Shown here in pieces: positions 1 to 7,098 of a DNA stretch of 26,754 nucleotides (positions are counted from its first letter, which is position 1; each line of letters opens with the position of its first letter). A model generated the notes under the pieces. The model did no database searches and was not told the origin of the DNA. It was given only the letters and a program-made list of their open reading frames with translations. This DNA comes from CAZDYP01 sp964509505 (GTDB lineage: Bacteria > Chloroflexota > Anaerolineae > JACRMK01): NCBI GenBank assembly GCA_964509505.1, contig CAZDYP010000055.1, forward strand, positions 1-26,754, given 5' to 3'. The translations under genes and the position numbers were made by a program.

Positions 1-21
1 GGGCAAATTGGCAATTTGCCC
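1..21. repeat. Palindromic repeat, ggcaa/ttgcc family, in coding sequence
   Basis: Two perfect 9-base arms (gggcaaatt and aatttgccc) with a 3-base loop. It lies inside the open reading frame that leaves the window at the left edge and encodes GQIANLP there. Confidence 0.75.
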
Positions 22-75
22 AACAAACAAACCGATACCAAGCAAAGCCAAACTGCCCATGAGTTTGTATTTCAT
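1..75 (-). CDS. Secreted or membrane protein, N-terminal 25 residues only (cut by window edge)
   Basis: A minus-strand reading frame opens at 75 and runs off the left edge. It starts MKYKLMGSLALLGIGLF, a basic then hydrophobic stretch that looks like a signal peptide or first membrane helix. An AAAGGAG Shine-Dalgarno lies 5 bases before the ATG, which makes the start convincing although only 25 codons are visible. It follows the 860-residue surface-protein gene on the same strand after about 46 bases, so the two may be co-transcribed. The last visible residues (GQIANLP) are encoded by a palindromic repeat (1-21) that has a sister copy at 91-114, so the signal region seems to incorporate a repeat. 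The function cannot be told from this fragment. Confidence 0.6.
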   Translation of the reverse strand, partial: MKYKLMGSLALLGIGLFVGQIANLP

Positions 76-90
76 CGCATCTCCTTTGTT

Positions 91-114
91 GGGCAAATTG
101 CCAATTTGCCCTAC
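91..114. repeat. Palindromic repeat, ggcaa/ttgcc...ctac family
   Basis: Same 9-base arms as the copy at 1-21 with loop gcc, followed by the tac end that recurs in the family. It sits between the stop of the 860-residue protein gene and the start of the next minus-strand gene. A short hairpin here could also act on the transcript, but there is no T-run, so I do not call it a terminator. Confidence 0.75.
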
Positions 115-121
115 GGACAGA

Positions 122-2704
122 TTAGCGGCGTCGCCATGCCCACATCAATCCAACGAGCAGCGCGCCGATGATGAGCCACTCGACGGGTACGCTCATACGC
201 GCTTGCGTGTTCGTATGATTGACATTGAGCATCGCTTCCAGTTTCGTCACACGCGCGTCCAACGCTGTGAGTTGTTCTGCTTGCGCCTGTTGATGCGCGA
301 CCAAGCGTTGCACGGTTGGGTCATGCCGCAGCAAGCCAACCGCCACACGCACCGATTTCACAGCCACATCTGCCGACGATTCCCACGCTTGCCCCACCAC
401 CTGCGCGAACTGTTCCGTCGTGATGCGTTCGGGCGCAACCGCAATACCTATACCATCGTTCAAGCCCGACGGCACGATGAAATCGCCTGCCTGCACCGCG
501 CCGCGCACACGCACCGATGCTTGCCCGATGAACGCGACGAGCGTGTGATCCTTGCGCGTCGCTGCGCCGGGGTCGTTGCCTGCGACAATCGGGCCTGTGC
601 TGACGACCATCACCTGTGATGCGCCGTATGTGCGCTTGGTGACGCGCCCATTGAACACCCCCACGATGTCGCCGCGCTCAATGGCCTCGTACGCGTGAAG
701 GCGCGGCAACCACTCGGCGTAGTCGTTGCCTGCGCCCGACAACTGTACGCTGCCTGCGCCATTCCCTTCGAGCGAACCAACCGAAGCATCGTTGCCATCG
801 AAAAATGTGACGAAGTTGTTGCTGACCAACGGCGTGCCTGTGTAGCCAATTTTGATAGCTAGCGCATCGGCGCTGTTGCCATTCGCCGTGTTCTCGATGA
901 GCGCGACATGATTCGCGGGCGTGGCGGTCGAGTTGATGGCTCTGACGACGTGCAGTTGTGTATCAGGCGAGTTTGTGCCGATGCCCACACCATTCGTCGC
1001 GCGGATGATGAATTGGTTCGTGGTTGTGGATGAAATCACCTGAAGCAGTGAATAATCACCCCAGACGAACGACCCACTGTGCAAGGCGCGCGCGTTATAC
1101 CCTGCGGCGAGGCTGAAGTCGCCCTGCGCGATATTGCTATTGCCGCCCGGCACCACGGCGTAGGTTCCGCTGGCTGTGTTGCCTCCGCCGCCACTCACTA
1201 CCGAGCGATTTCCGCTCGCCGTGTTGACCTGTCCCCCGCCGACCGTCGCATAAGTTCCACTCGCTAAGTTGATGGTGCCGCCGCCGACCACGGCGAAAGC
1301 GCCGCTGGCGGTGTTGTCGTTCCCACCACCGACCGTTGCATAGTCGCCGCTGGCCACGCCTTCGTCTCCGCCGCTGACCGTAGCACGTGAGCCGCTCGCG
1401 AGGTTACTGTTGCCGCCGCCGACGGTAGCATAGGTGTATGCGGCTGTGTTTCCGATGCCGCCGCCAATCGTCGCATACGTCGCCGTGATGAGAATGGTGT
1501 TGCCTGAGCCGCCGCCGATGAAACTATATTGACCGTTGGCGGCGTGACCAAAGCCGCCCCCAACGGTGGCAAAGTCACCGAGAACGGTGCTGACTTGACC
1601 GCCTGCGATGGTGGAACTTGAACCGCTCGCGGTGTTGCGGGTGCCGCCTCCGACCGTAGAATCGGAGCCGCTCGCGGTATTATCATTCCCACCACCCACA
1701 GTCGCGTAAGGGGCATCGTTGCTTGTCGTATTGCCGTTGCCTGCTTGATTTTTGCGTCCGCCGCCGATGGCGCCGTAGTTGTCGGTGATGCGGTTGATGT
1801 TTCCGCTATTGCCGCCGCCCGCAATCGTCGCGCCGACCAATGTAGATGAGATGACGTTGCCGCTGTAGCCGCCGATGAGGTTGGGGCTCGTCGTGTTCGG
1901 CACAATTCGCAACGCATTCGTGTTGCTCACGCGCACGGTGAACGTCATGTTGTCCGTCGTGCCGATGAAGTTGTTCACCGTCGCGCCACTGTTGCCGTTC
2001 AGATTCCAATAGCTCGCATCGTGGTTGTGGTCGCTGCGCGCTACCGTGGGCGCGCTGCCGTTGCCCGCGAAGTTCACGGTCAACGTTACGGTGCTGCTGG
2101 TCCCGCCGCCCGTCAGACCATTGCCTGCGACGACGGTGCTGATTGCACCGCCCGTGCCGACGCTATCACTGGCAGGCGACCACGCGCTGCCATTCCATTT
2201 CAACACCTGTCCCGTCGTCGGCGCGGTGGTCGTGATCGTGCGCCCTTGCAACGCATTGGTCGAGCCGCTATTCACCGCATACAACGCATACGGCGCTGCG
2301 GTGAGTTGCTGCCGCGCGAGCATGATGGGACTGCCATCGCCCGCGCATTGCACCGCGATTTGCAGCCAGCGTTCTTGTCCATTGAACGCAGACGCGCCAA
2401 ACTGATTCGCGCCGTTTAGCTGCGCCGTGAACAAGCCATTGGTCACGGTCACAGGGTTGATGATTTGCGCGCTGCCAAGCTGTCCGCCGCTCGTCAGCGC
2501 GTCCCACACACTGAACGTCATCGCGCAGACATCGTTGACGGCGCTGTTGTTCTTTTTGAGTTGACCTTGATAGGTGAAGGCAGTCCCCAGCACAACCTGT
2601 ACGCTTTGGGGTTGTGGTTCTTGCGCACGAGCGACGAGCGCGAAGATACCAAGCACTGACACGAGTCCGATGACGCAAGCCGACAACATCGCTTTGTGTT
2701 TCAT
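122..2704 (-). CDS. Large exported surface protein with YadA-head-like repeats and C-terminal membrane anchor
   Basis: The 860-residue product has a signal peptide (about 1-28, ending ALVARA). An N-terminal module (about 38-145) has the 'FTYQGQL...GLFTAQLNG...RWLQIAVQ...APYALYA' pattern common in exported proteins of environmental bacteria. From about 285 to 545 there is a long run of roughly 14-residue repeats of the type ATVGGG-N-TASG, resembling the left-handed beta-roll head repeats of trimeric adhesins such as YadA. A segment around 655-790 (DYAEWLPR, GDIVGVF, FIGQASVRVRGAVQAGD) resembles the Peptidase_G2-type self-processing chaperone domain of phage tail and surface fibres. A predicted coiled coil (about 795-830) precedes one membrane helix (about 838-856) ending in RRR. 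An adhesin or surface fibre anchored in the cytoplasmic membrane is inferred. The ATG at 2704 is preceded by AAGGGGGG. There is no outer-membrane beta-barrel, unlike a true autotransporter. Confidence 0.85.
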   Translation of the reverse strand: MKHKAMLSACVIGLVSVLGIFALVARAQEPQPQSVQVVLGTAFTYQGQLKKNNSAVNDVCAMTFSVWDALTSGGQLGSAQIINPVTVTNGLFTAQLNGANQFGASAFNGQERWLQIAVQCAGDGSPIMLARQQLTAAPYALYAVNSGSTNALQGRTITTTAPTTGQVLKWNGSAWSPASDSVGTGGAISTVVAGNGLTGGGTSSTVTLTVNFAGNGSAPTVARSDHNHDASYWNLNGNSGATVNNFIGTTDNMTFTVRVSNTNALRIVPNTTSPNLIGGYSGNVISSTLVGATIAGGGNSGNINRITDNYGAIGGGRKNQAGNGNTTSNDAPYATVGGGNDNTASGSDSTVGGGTRNTASGSSSTIAGGQVSTVLGDFATVGGGFGHAANGQYSFIGGGSGNTILITATYATIGGGIGNTAAYTYATVGGGNSNLASGSRATVSGGDEGVASGDYATVGGGNDNTASGAFAVVGGGTINLASGTYATVGGGQVNTASGNRSVVSGGGGNTASGTYAVVPGGNSNIAQGDFSLAAGYNARALHSGSFVWGDYSLLQVISSTTTNQFIIRATNGVGIGTNSPDTQLHVVRAINSTATPANHVALIENTANGNSADALAIKIGYTGTPLVSNNFVTFFDGNDASVGSLEGNGAGSVQLSGAGNDYAEWLPRLHAYEAIERGDIVGVFNGRVTKRTYGASQVMVVSTGPIVAGNDPGAATRKDHTLVAFIGQASVRVRGAVQAGDFIVPSGLNDGIGIAVAPERITTEQFAQVVGQAWESSADVAVKSVRVAVGLLRHDPTVQRLVAHQQAQAEQLTALDARVTKLEAMLNVNHTNTQARMSVPVEWLIIGALLVGLMWAWRRR

Positions 2705-2743
2705 GTTTCCCCCCTTGAGAAAATGGACTTTGGCTCACTAGCC

Positions 2744-2768
2744 GTCAGACTTCTTTGAGAAGTCTGAC
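2744..2768. repeat. Perfect hairpin, gtcagactt family
   Basis: Perfect 11-base arms (gtcagacttct / agaagtctgac) around a 3-base loop, followed on the plus strand by atttttag. It lies upstream of the surface-protein gene. The rest of 2705-2900 holds no gene. The same agtc...gact outline recurs at 7049-7072, so I treat it as a dispersed repeat rather than a terminator, since no plus-strand gene ends here. Confidence 0.6.
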
Positions 2769-2878
2769 ATTTTTAGTTATGAAAAAAACACGCAGATGTG
2801 AAACGACCAGATGCCATCCTGTGCGTCCACCGCTGCGTGCCATTGATGACGAGCAACCATACGAAACCCGTCTCATTT

Positions 2879-2905
2879 ATCGTGTTTCACGTTTCGCGCT
2901 TCACG
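2879..2905. repeat. tttcacgtttc-type repeat at the 3' end of the S9 peptidase gene
   Basis: The sequence cgtgtttcacgtttcgcgct and following bases are built from a repeated cgtttcac word that also makes up the inverted repeat at 4863-4914. The TGA stop of the peptidase gene (2903-2901) lies in this element. Confidence 0.5.
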
Positions 2906-4838
2906 GCAAGTTCTCGATCTGCACTGGCTCAACCTCATCCGCCAATGCGAACCCAAACACCTTCGCGTAAAAATATAGCTCCGCTTCGAGACAGCGTTTG
3001 ATATTTTTCGCTTGACGGAAACCATGTTGCTCGCCTGCGAAGGGAATATAGGCGACGGGAATGCCCTTTTGCTTCACCGCCTCGAACATCATTTCCGCTT
3101 GATTCGGCGGCACGACGGCGTCTTCGAGCCCTTGAAACAAAATCAAAGGGCAGTTGAGTTCGTCGGTGAAGTGAATCGGCGAGCGTGCGATATAGAGGTC
3201 GCGCCGCTCAGGGTAGGGCCCAATCATGCTGTCGAGGTAGCGCGATTCAAACTTGTGCGTCTCTTTGGCAAGCACTTCCAAGTCGCTGACGCCGTAGTAG
3301 CTCGCGCCGGCTTTGAACGTGTCGCGGAACGTGAGCGCGGCGAGCGTGGTGTAGCCGCCTGCGCTGCCGCCGTGAATGCACAAGCGGTTGCCATCCGCCA
3401 AACCCTGCGCGACCAGGTAGCGCGCGGCGTTCACGCAATCGTCAATATCCACGATACCCCATTGCCCATTGAGTCGTTGCCGATATGCCGTGCCATATCC
3501 GGCGCTGCCGCCATAGTTCACGTCCACCAACGCGAAGCCGCGACTCGTCCAGTATTGCTTATTCATGCTGAACATGGTTGACGTTGAGCTCGTGGGTCCG
3601 CCATGACTCTCGACAATCAAAGGCGGACGTGCGCCGATGGGCGCGGCATAATCACGGTTCGTCGGTGGGTAGTAGAAGGCGTGCGCGGTCAAGCCATTGG
3701 TCGTCGGAAATTCAATCGCTTGTGGCACGGACAAATACGCGCTGTCAATGGTCAGCTCGCGCGAATGATACAACTCGACACAACGCCCTGTGACTAAATC
3801 GAGCTGCGCAATGACGCCGGGCTTGATGGCTGAGCCGCCAATGAACACGACGTGGTTTTTGCGCGCGCGCAGTTGCGCGATTTCGGTGTACAGCGTTTGG
3901 AGGGGCGTGAGCGTAAGTGTTTGCGTATCGAGTGTTGCCAAACACGTCTTGCCATGTTGGTTGTATTTGCACACGATACGTTGCGCCGATTCAAAGGCAT
4001 AAGTGGATTGCCCGAACACCCATTGTGGCTCACCGAACTCCGCTTCCAGCGGACACAACGCTTCGCTTTGACCGTTGCGCCAACGATACAGATTCCACCA
4101 ACCCGTGCGATCGGAAATGAAATGCAACACGCCATCGGGCGACCATTCGGGTTGGCAGATGGACTCGTCTAAGCCGCCCGCCACTTTTTCAGCGCGCACG
4201 ACATTGCCCGCATCATCCAAATCGGCTATCCACAACTCCGTCCCATCCCATGGCATATTTGGATGATTCCACGTCAGCCACGCGAGGCGTGCGCCATCGG
4301 GACTGAGACGCGGATGCGAGTAGAACGTGTTGCCCGACACCACCACGGTCCCGCCGCGCTCGTCGCCTTCGATGTCCACACTGACGATGGCGTTGACCGC
4401 TTCGCCTGTGGCGGTGTGATCCTCACGCACGGCGAATAGTTTGTGGCGACGCCGATCCAACACCGCATCGGCATAACGCAAATCCACCGCAGGCGTCAAC
4501 GGTTGGGCAGGGACAAGCCCTGCCCCTACCTCGGTGCGATACAACCGTTGGTCGGCGAAATTGGAAACATACGCGACGCCATCGGCGACGAGGCATGACC
4601 CGCCGCCGTATTCATGCACGCGCGTCCGCACGTTGAATGGCGCAGGCGTCACATCGCTCGTCGCGCCATCGGCGGCGCGGCGCACCAAAACATAGCGTCC
4701 TTTTTCCTGTGGTCGTCCTTCAAGCCAATAGATGTCGTCGCCGTCGAGCATCACGCTCATCAAATTCACCGTGCCTTGTACCACGAGGTCTGTGGTGATT
4801 GGTGAGCGCCACGAACCGTAGGGGGCAATGGTTGTCAT
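2901..4838 (-). CDS. S9 family (prolyl oligopeptidase/dipeptidyl aminopeptidase-like) serine peptidase
   Basis: The 645-residue product has the two-domain build of peptidase family S9: an N-terminal beta-propeller (about 1-370, with blades such as HPRLSPDGARLAWLTW) and a C-terminal alpha/beta-hydrolase domain. The catalytic triad can be read as Ser492 (GGSAGGYTT), Asp573 (GLEDAVVPP) and His605 (GEQHGFRQ). No signal peptide is seen, so it is likely a cytosolic oligopeptidase acting on short peptides. The ATG at 4838 has GGGAGAA upstream and begins MTTIAPYGSWRSPITTDL, as in its relatives. Residues about 104-112 (VGAGLVPAQ) are encoded by a palindromic repeat (4505-4529) in the propeller, apparently an in-frame insertion in a surface loop. 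The stop lies in another repeat. A second S9 peptidase of a different subtype lies at 25412. Confidence 0.93.
   Translation of the reverse strand: MTTIAPYGSWRSPITTDLVVQGTVNLMSVMLDGDDIYWLEGRPQEKGRYVLVRRAADGATSDVTPAPFNVRTRVHEYGGGSCLVADGVAYVSNFADQRLYRTEVGAGLVPAQPLTPAVDLRYADAVLDRRRHKLFAVREDHTATGEAVNAIVSVDIEGDERGGTVVVSGNTFYSHPRLSPDGARLAWLTWNHPNMPWDGTELWIADLDDAGNVVRAEKVAGGLDESICQPEWSPDGVLHFISDRTGWWNLYRWRNGQSEALCPLEAEFGEPQWVFGQSTYAFESAQRIVCKYNQHGKTCLATLDTQTLTLTPLQTLYTEIAQLRARKNHVVFIGGSAIKPGVIAQLDLVTGRCVELYHSRELTIDSAYLSVPQAIEFPTTNGLTAHAFYYPPTNRDYAAPIGARPPLIVESHGGPTSSTSTMFSMNKQYWTSRGFALVDVNYGGSAGYGTAYRQRLNGQWGIVDIDDCVNAARYLVAQGLADGNRLCIHGGSAGGYTTLAALTFRDTFKAGASYYGVSDLEVLAKETHKFESRYLDSMIGPYPERRDLYIARSPIHFTDELNCPLILFQGLEDAVVPPNQAEMMFEAVKQKGIPVAYIPFAGEQHGFRQAKNIKRCLEAELYFYAKVFGFALADEVEPVQIENLP
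4505..4529. repeat. Palindromic repeat inserted in frame in the S9 peptidase gene
   Basis: Arms gggcaggg (4505-4512) and ccctgccc (4518-4525) around a 5-base loop, then the ctac end shared with the ggcaa/ttgcc family. Read on the minus strand it encodes VGAGLVPAQ without disturbing the frame. Confidence 0.8.
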
Positions 4839-4862
4839 TGTAGCTTCTCCCGATGGGAACTG

Positions 4863-4914
4863 CGTGAAACGTGAAGCGTGAACTTCTGCGCTGCGCGTTT
4901 CACATTTTCACGTT
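4863..4914. repeat. Inverted repeat of cgtgaaac words between two minus-strand genes
   Basis: The left side cgtgaaacgtgaagcgtgaa is opposed by gcgtttcac and ttttcacgttt on the right. The stop codon of the hydrolase gene (TGA, 4910-4908) lies in the right arm. Similar words occur at 2879-2905, the other end of the peptidase gene. Confidence 0.6.
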
Positions 4915-5792
4915 TTAGCGATGAACTCCAGAATATGTTGCGCCAGTGTCTCGCCTGCTTCTTCTTGCAAGAAATGGCCGGGACCTTTGATGATGATGGG
5001 ACCCTGCGCCTTAGGGATGAGCTGTACGAAACTTTCGGCGACGGCGGGCGGGAAGTTGCGGTCGCCGTCGCTGAACATGACGAGCGTTGGTTTCTGCCAG
5101 CGGCTCAAGGCGTCGCGCGTCTCCAACATTTCTTGCGCGCCTGCGTCGCTCGGCGCGCGCGGTATCATCAACGGAAAACGCCGCGCGCCCGCTTTCGATT
5201 CACGATTGGGAAACGGCGCATCGTACGCCCGCGCAAGCTCGTCGGTAATCTTTAGCGTCAAGAACGAGCGTCCCATCAACCAACTGACAGGTCCCTCTAA
5301 AATTTCTTGCGAGCGTTCGATCCAACGCTCCAATGCAGGATTCACCGTTGTCGCTTCGCCCGACAGCAAGCCCGTGTTCATAATGACGAGGCGCGCGATG
5401 CGCTCAGGGTGTTGCGTCGCAAAACGCAAACCTAGCGGCCCACCCCAATCTTGTACGACGAGCGTGATGCGTTGCAGGTCGAGCGCCGTGACGAATGCAA
5501 CGAGGTTCGCATAGTGACTCGCAAAGGTATAATACGCGTCGTCGGTCGGTTTGTCCGATTTGCCGAAGCCGATGTAGTCGAGCGCGATGGCGCGCTGTTG
5601 GGCAGCGATGGGGGGAATCATTTTGCGATAGAGATACGACCACGTCGGTTCGCCGTGCAACAGCAACACCGGGTCGCCTGCGCCTTCGTCAACATAGTGC
5701 ATTCGCAAATCGTTCACGTCAACGTAATGCGGCGCAAAGGGATACTCAGGCAAATGCTCGAAACGCTCTGCTGGCGTGCGAAACACATTCAT
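4908..5792 (-). CDS. Haloalkane dehalogenase-like alpha/beta hydrolase
   Basis: The 294-residue product closely follows the DhlA-type (HLD-I) haloalkane dehalogenases: the start MNVFRTPAERF, the oxyanion-region motif HGEPTWSYLYRKM (46-58), the nucleophile Asp115 followed by the halide-binding Trp116 (VVQDWGG), an acid in SDGD (Asp242 or Asp244) and the base His273 (GPGHF). The family hydrolyses the carbon-halogen bond of haloalkanes through an ester on the Asp. Asp rather than Ser as nucleophile argues against a plain esterase, but an epoxide hydrolase-like activity cannot be excluded. The frame stays open upstream to 5897, but that extension is made of repeat sequence; the start at 5792 has AAGGAGG 5 to 6 bases upstream and matches the family N-terminus. 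The native substrate is unknown. Confidence 0.88.
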   Translation of the reverse strand: MNVFRTPAERFEHLPEYPFAPHYVDVNDLRMHYVDEGAGDPVLLLHGEPTWSYLYRKMIPPIAAQQRAIALDYIGFGKSDKPTDDAYYTFASHYANLVAFVTALDLQRITLVVQDWGGPLGLRFATQHPERIARLVIMNTGLLSGEATTVNPALERWIERSQEILEGPVSWLMGRSFLTLKITDELARAYDAPFPNRESKAGARRFPLMIPRAPSDAGAQEMLETRDALSRWQKPTLVMFSDGDRNFPPAVAESFVQLIPKAQGPIIIKGPGHFLQEEAGETLAQHILEFIAKT

Positions 5793-5843
5793 GCCGCCCT
5801 CCTTGCAATGGAAATAGTTGGGTGGATTATACCGCATAATGAT

Positions 5844-5868
5844 GTAGGGCAAGTTTGCAACTTGCCTA
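5844..5868. repeat. Palindromic repeat, ggcaagtt/aacttgcc family
   Basis: Arms ggcaagtt (5848-5855) and aacttgcc (5859-5866) around tgc, preceded by the gtag end. It lies upstream of the hydrolase gene start on the minus strand. If translated it would add VANLP-like residues in front of that gene. Confidence 0.8.
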
Positions 5869-5885
5869 TTTTGCAAATCGCACGC

Positions 5886-6079
5886 AGGCAAGTTCAAAAC
5901 TTGCCCTACATCGTCGCCGCATTCTACGTGGGGTTAGTATGGCACCTTGGTATGCGCTTGTGCCTAAAGCAGGCAAGTTTGCAACTTGCCCTACATCGTT
6001 GCCCAGCCGAATTGTGCTAAACTTACGCCATTCTACGTGAGGTCAGTATGACAACTTGGTATGCGCTTGTGCCTAAAGT
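5886..6079. repeat. Tandem duplication: palindromic repeat plus the 5' end of the adenosine deaminase gene
   Basis: Copy 1 (5886-5970) and copy 2 (5971-6079) each contain a ggcaagtt/aacttgcc palindrome (5887-5905 and 5972-5990), the words ccctacatcgt and gcc, and a 49-base block (5921-5969 and 6030-6078) that differs at only 4 positions. The block covers the upstream region and first codons of the adenosine deaminase gene. Copy 2 carries about 24 extra bases after the palindrome and leads into the intact gene. Confidence 0.85.
5939..6040 (+). pseudogene. Duplicated 5' fragment of the adenosine deaminase gene
   Basis: This 33-codon reading frame begins MAPWYALVPK, nearly the same as the start of the intact gene downstream (MTTWYALVPK), then runs into the palindromic repeat and stops. 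It is the dead product of the tandem duplication at 5886-6079. It could still be translated as a short leader, but nothing supports a function. Confidence 0.7.
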
Positions 6080-7043
6080 CGAATTGCACGTTCATCTTGA
6101 AGGCGCGATCCCGCTCGACGCGTTGTGGCAGCTCATTGAAAAATATGGCGGCGATGCGTCGGCGCCGAATCGTGAGGCGTTGCAACAAAAATTTGTGTAT
6201 CGTGATTTTCCGCACTTCATCGCAACGTGGGTCTGGAAAAACCAATTCATCCGCGAGTACGAAGACTTCACGTTCATCGCGGAAGCCGTCGCGCGTGATT
6301 GGGCGCAGCAAAACGTGCGCTACGTCGAAGCGTTTTACTCGCCGCCCGACTTTGCGCGGCACGGTCTCACGGTGCAACGCATCACCGAAGCGATTCGACG
6401 CGGGCTTGATCGTGCGCCGCACATCGCAGTTCAGCTCGTCGCCGACTTGGTGCGCGATTCTACGCCCGCGCGCGCAGCGCACACCTTGGCGCAAGTCAAC
6501 GAGGTCAAACAGTTCGGCGTCATCGGCATCGGCATTGGAGGCAGCGAGCAAGCGTATCCGCCCGAACCGTTTGCGGCTGTCTATGAGGAAGCGCGACGCT
6601 TGGGGTTTCGCACGAGCGCGCATGCAGGCGAAGCGGCAGGCGCGGCGAGTGTGTGGGGCGCGATTCGCGCGTTGCGTGTGGACCGTATCGGGCATGGCAC
6701 GCGCGCGATTGAAGATGAAGCGTTGCTCGACTATCTGGCTGCACAGCAAATCCCCATCGAATGCAATCCCATCTCTAACGTCCGCACGGGCGTCATCGCA
6801 TCTATCGAACAGCATCCAGCGCGTCGCTTCTTCGAGCGCGGCATCATTTTCAGTGTGAACACCGACGACCCCAAGATGTTCGGCAACAGTCTCGCCGATG
6901 AGTATCAAGCGCTCGAAGAAAAACTCGGCTTCACGCGCGAACAAGTTCGCGCCATCATCTTGAACGGCATCCGCACGGCATGGCTCAGCGCTGAAAAGAA
7001 ACAACGCTTGCTCGCAGAGTTTCAAGCGGATGGGAATTGGTAA
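6048..7043 (+). CDS. add: Adenosine deaminase
   Basis: The 331-residue product has the full metal-dependent deaminase signature: His14 and His16 (VELHVHLEG), the HAGE motif with His192 and catalytic Glu195, His216 (RIGHGT) and Asp273-Asp274 (VNTDDP). Family members hydrolyse adenosine and deoxyadenosine to inosine and deoxyinosine with a bound zinc; the length fits. The enzyme is cytosolic and serves purine salvage, as does Apt encoded at 24586. The start at 6048 has only a weak GAGG upstream and follows a repeat-bearing tandem duplication of its own 5' end, which may have altered the original control region. The gene ends in TGG TAA within an aattggtaatt word that is also found at the end of the chromate-transporter gene at 9280. 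Adenine or aminofutalosine deaminase are less likely alternatives. Confidence 0.92.
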   Translation: MTTWYALVPKVELHVHLEGAIPLDALWQLIEKYGGDASAPNREALQQKFVYRDFPHFIATWVWKNQFIREYEDFTFIAEAVARDWAQQNVRYVEAFYSPPDFARHGLTVQRITEAIRRGLDRAPHIAVQLVADLVRDSTPARAAHTLAQVNEVKQFGVIGIGIGGSEQAYPPEPFAAVYEEARRLGFRTSAHAGEAAGAASVWGAIRALRVDRIGHGTRAIEDEALLDYLAAQQIPIECNPISNVRTGVIASIEQHPARRFFERGIIFSVNTDDPKMFGNSLADEYQALEEKLGFTREQVRAIILNGIRTAWLSAEKKQRLLAEFQADGNW

Positions 7044-7048
7044 TTCAG

Positions 7049-7072
7049 AGTCAAGACCTGACAGGTCTGACT
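7049..7072. repeat. Hairpin repeat, agacctg/caggtct
   Basis: Arms agacctg (7054-7060) and caggtct (7062-7068), extended by agtc and gact with one bulged base. It sits between adenosine deaminase and the MFS gene. Relatives or remnants are at 10510-10524 and as outer arms at 21325-21376. Confidence 0.65.
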
Positions 7073-7098
7073 AGAATTGGGGAGTTGGGAGTTTAACG

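Noticed and set aside
2744..2775. Hairpin plus T-run as a terminator
   Set aside because: No plus-strand gene ends here and on the minus strand the T-run is missing; it resembles other dispersed hairpins.
5793..5897. N-terminal extension of the haloalkane dehalogenase-like protein to 5897
   Set aside because: The extra residues come from a dispersed repeat and the strong ribosome site is at the start at 5792, which matches the family N-terminus.
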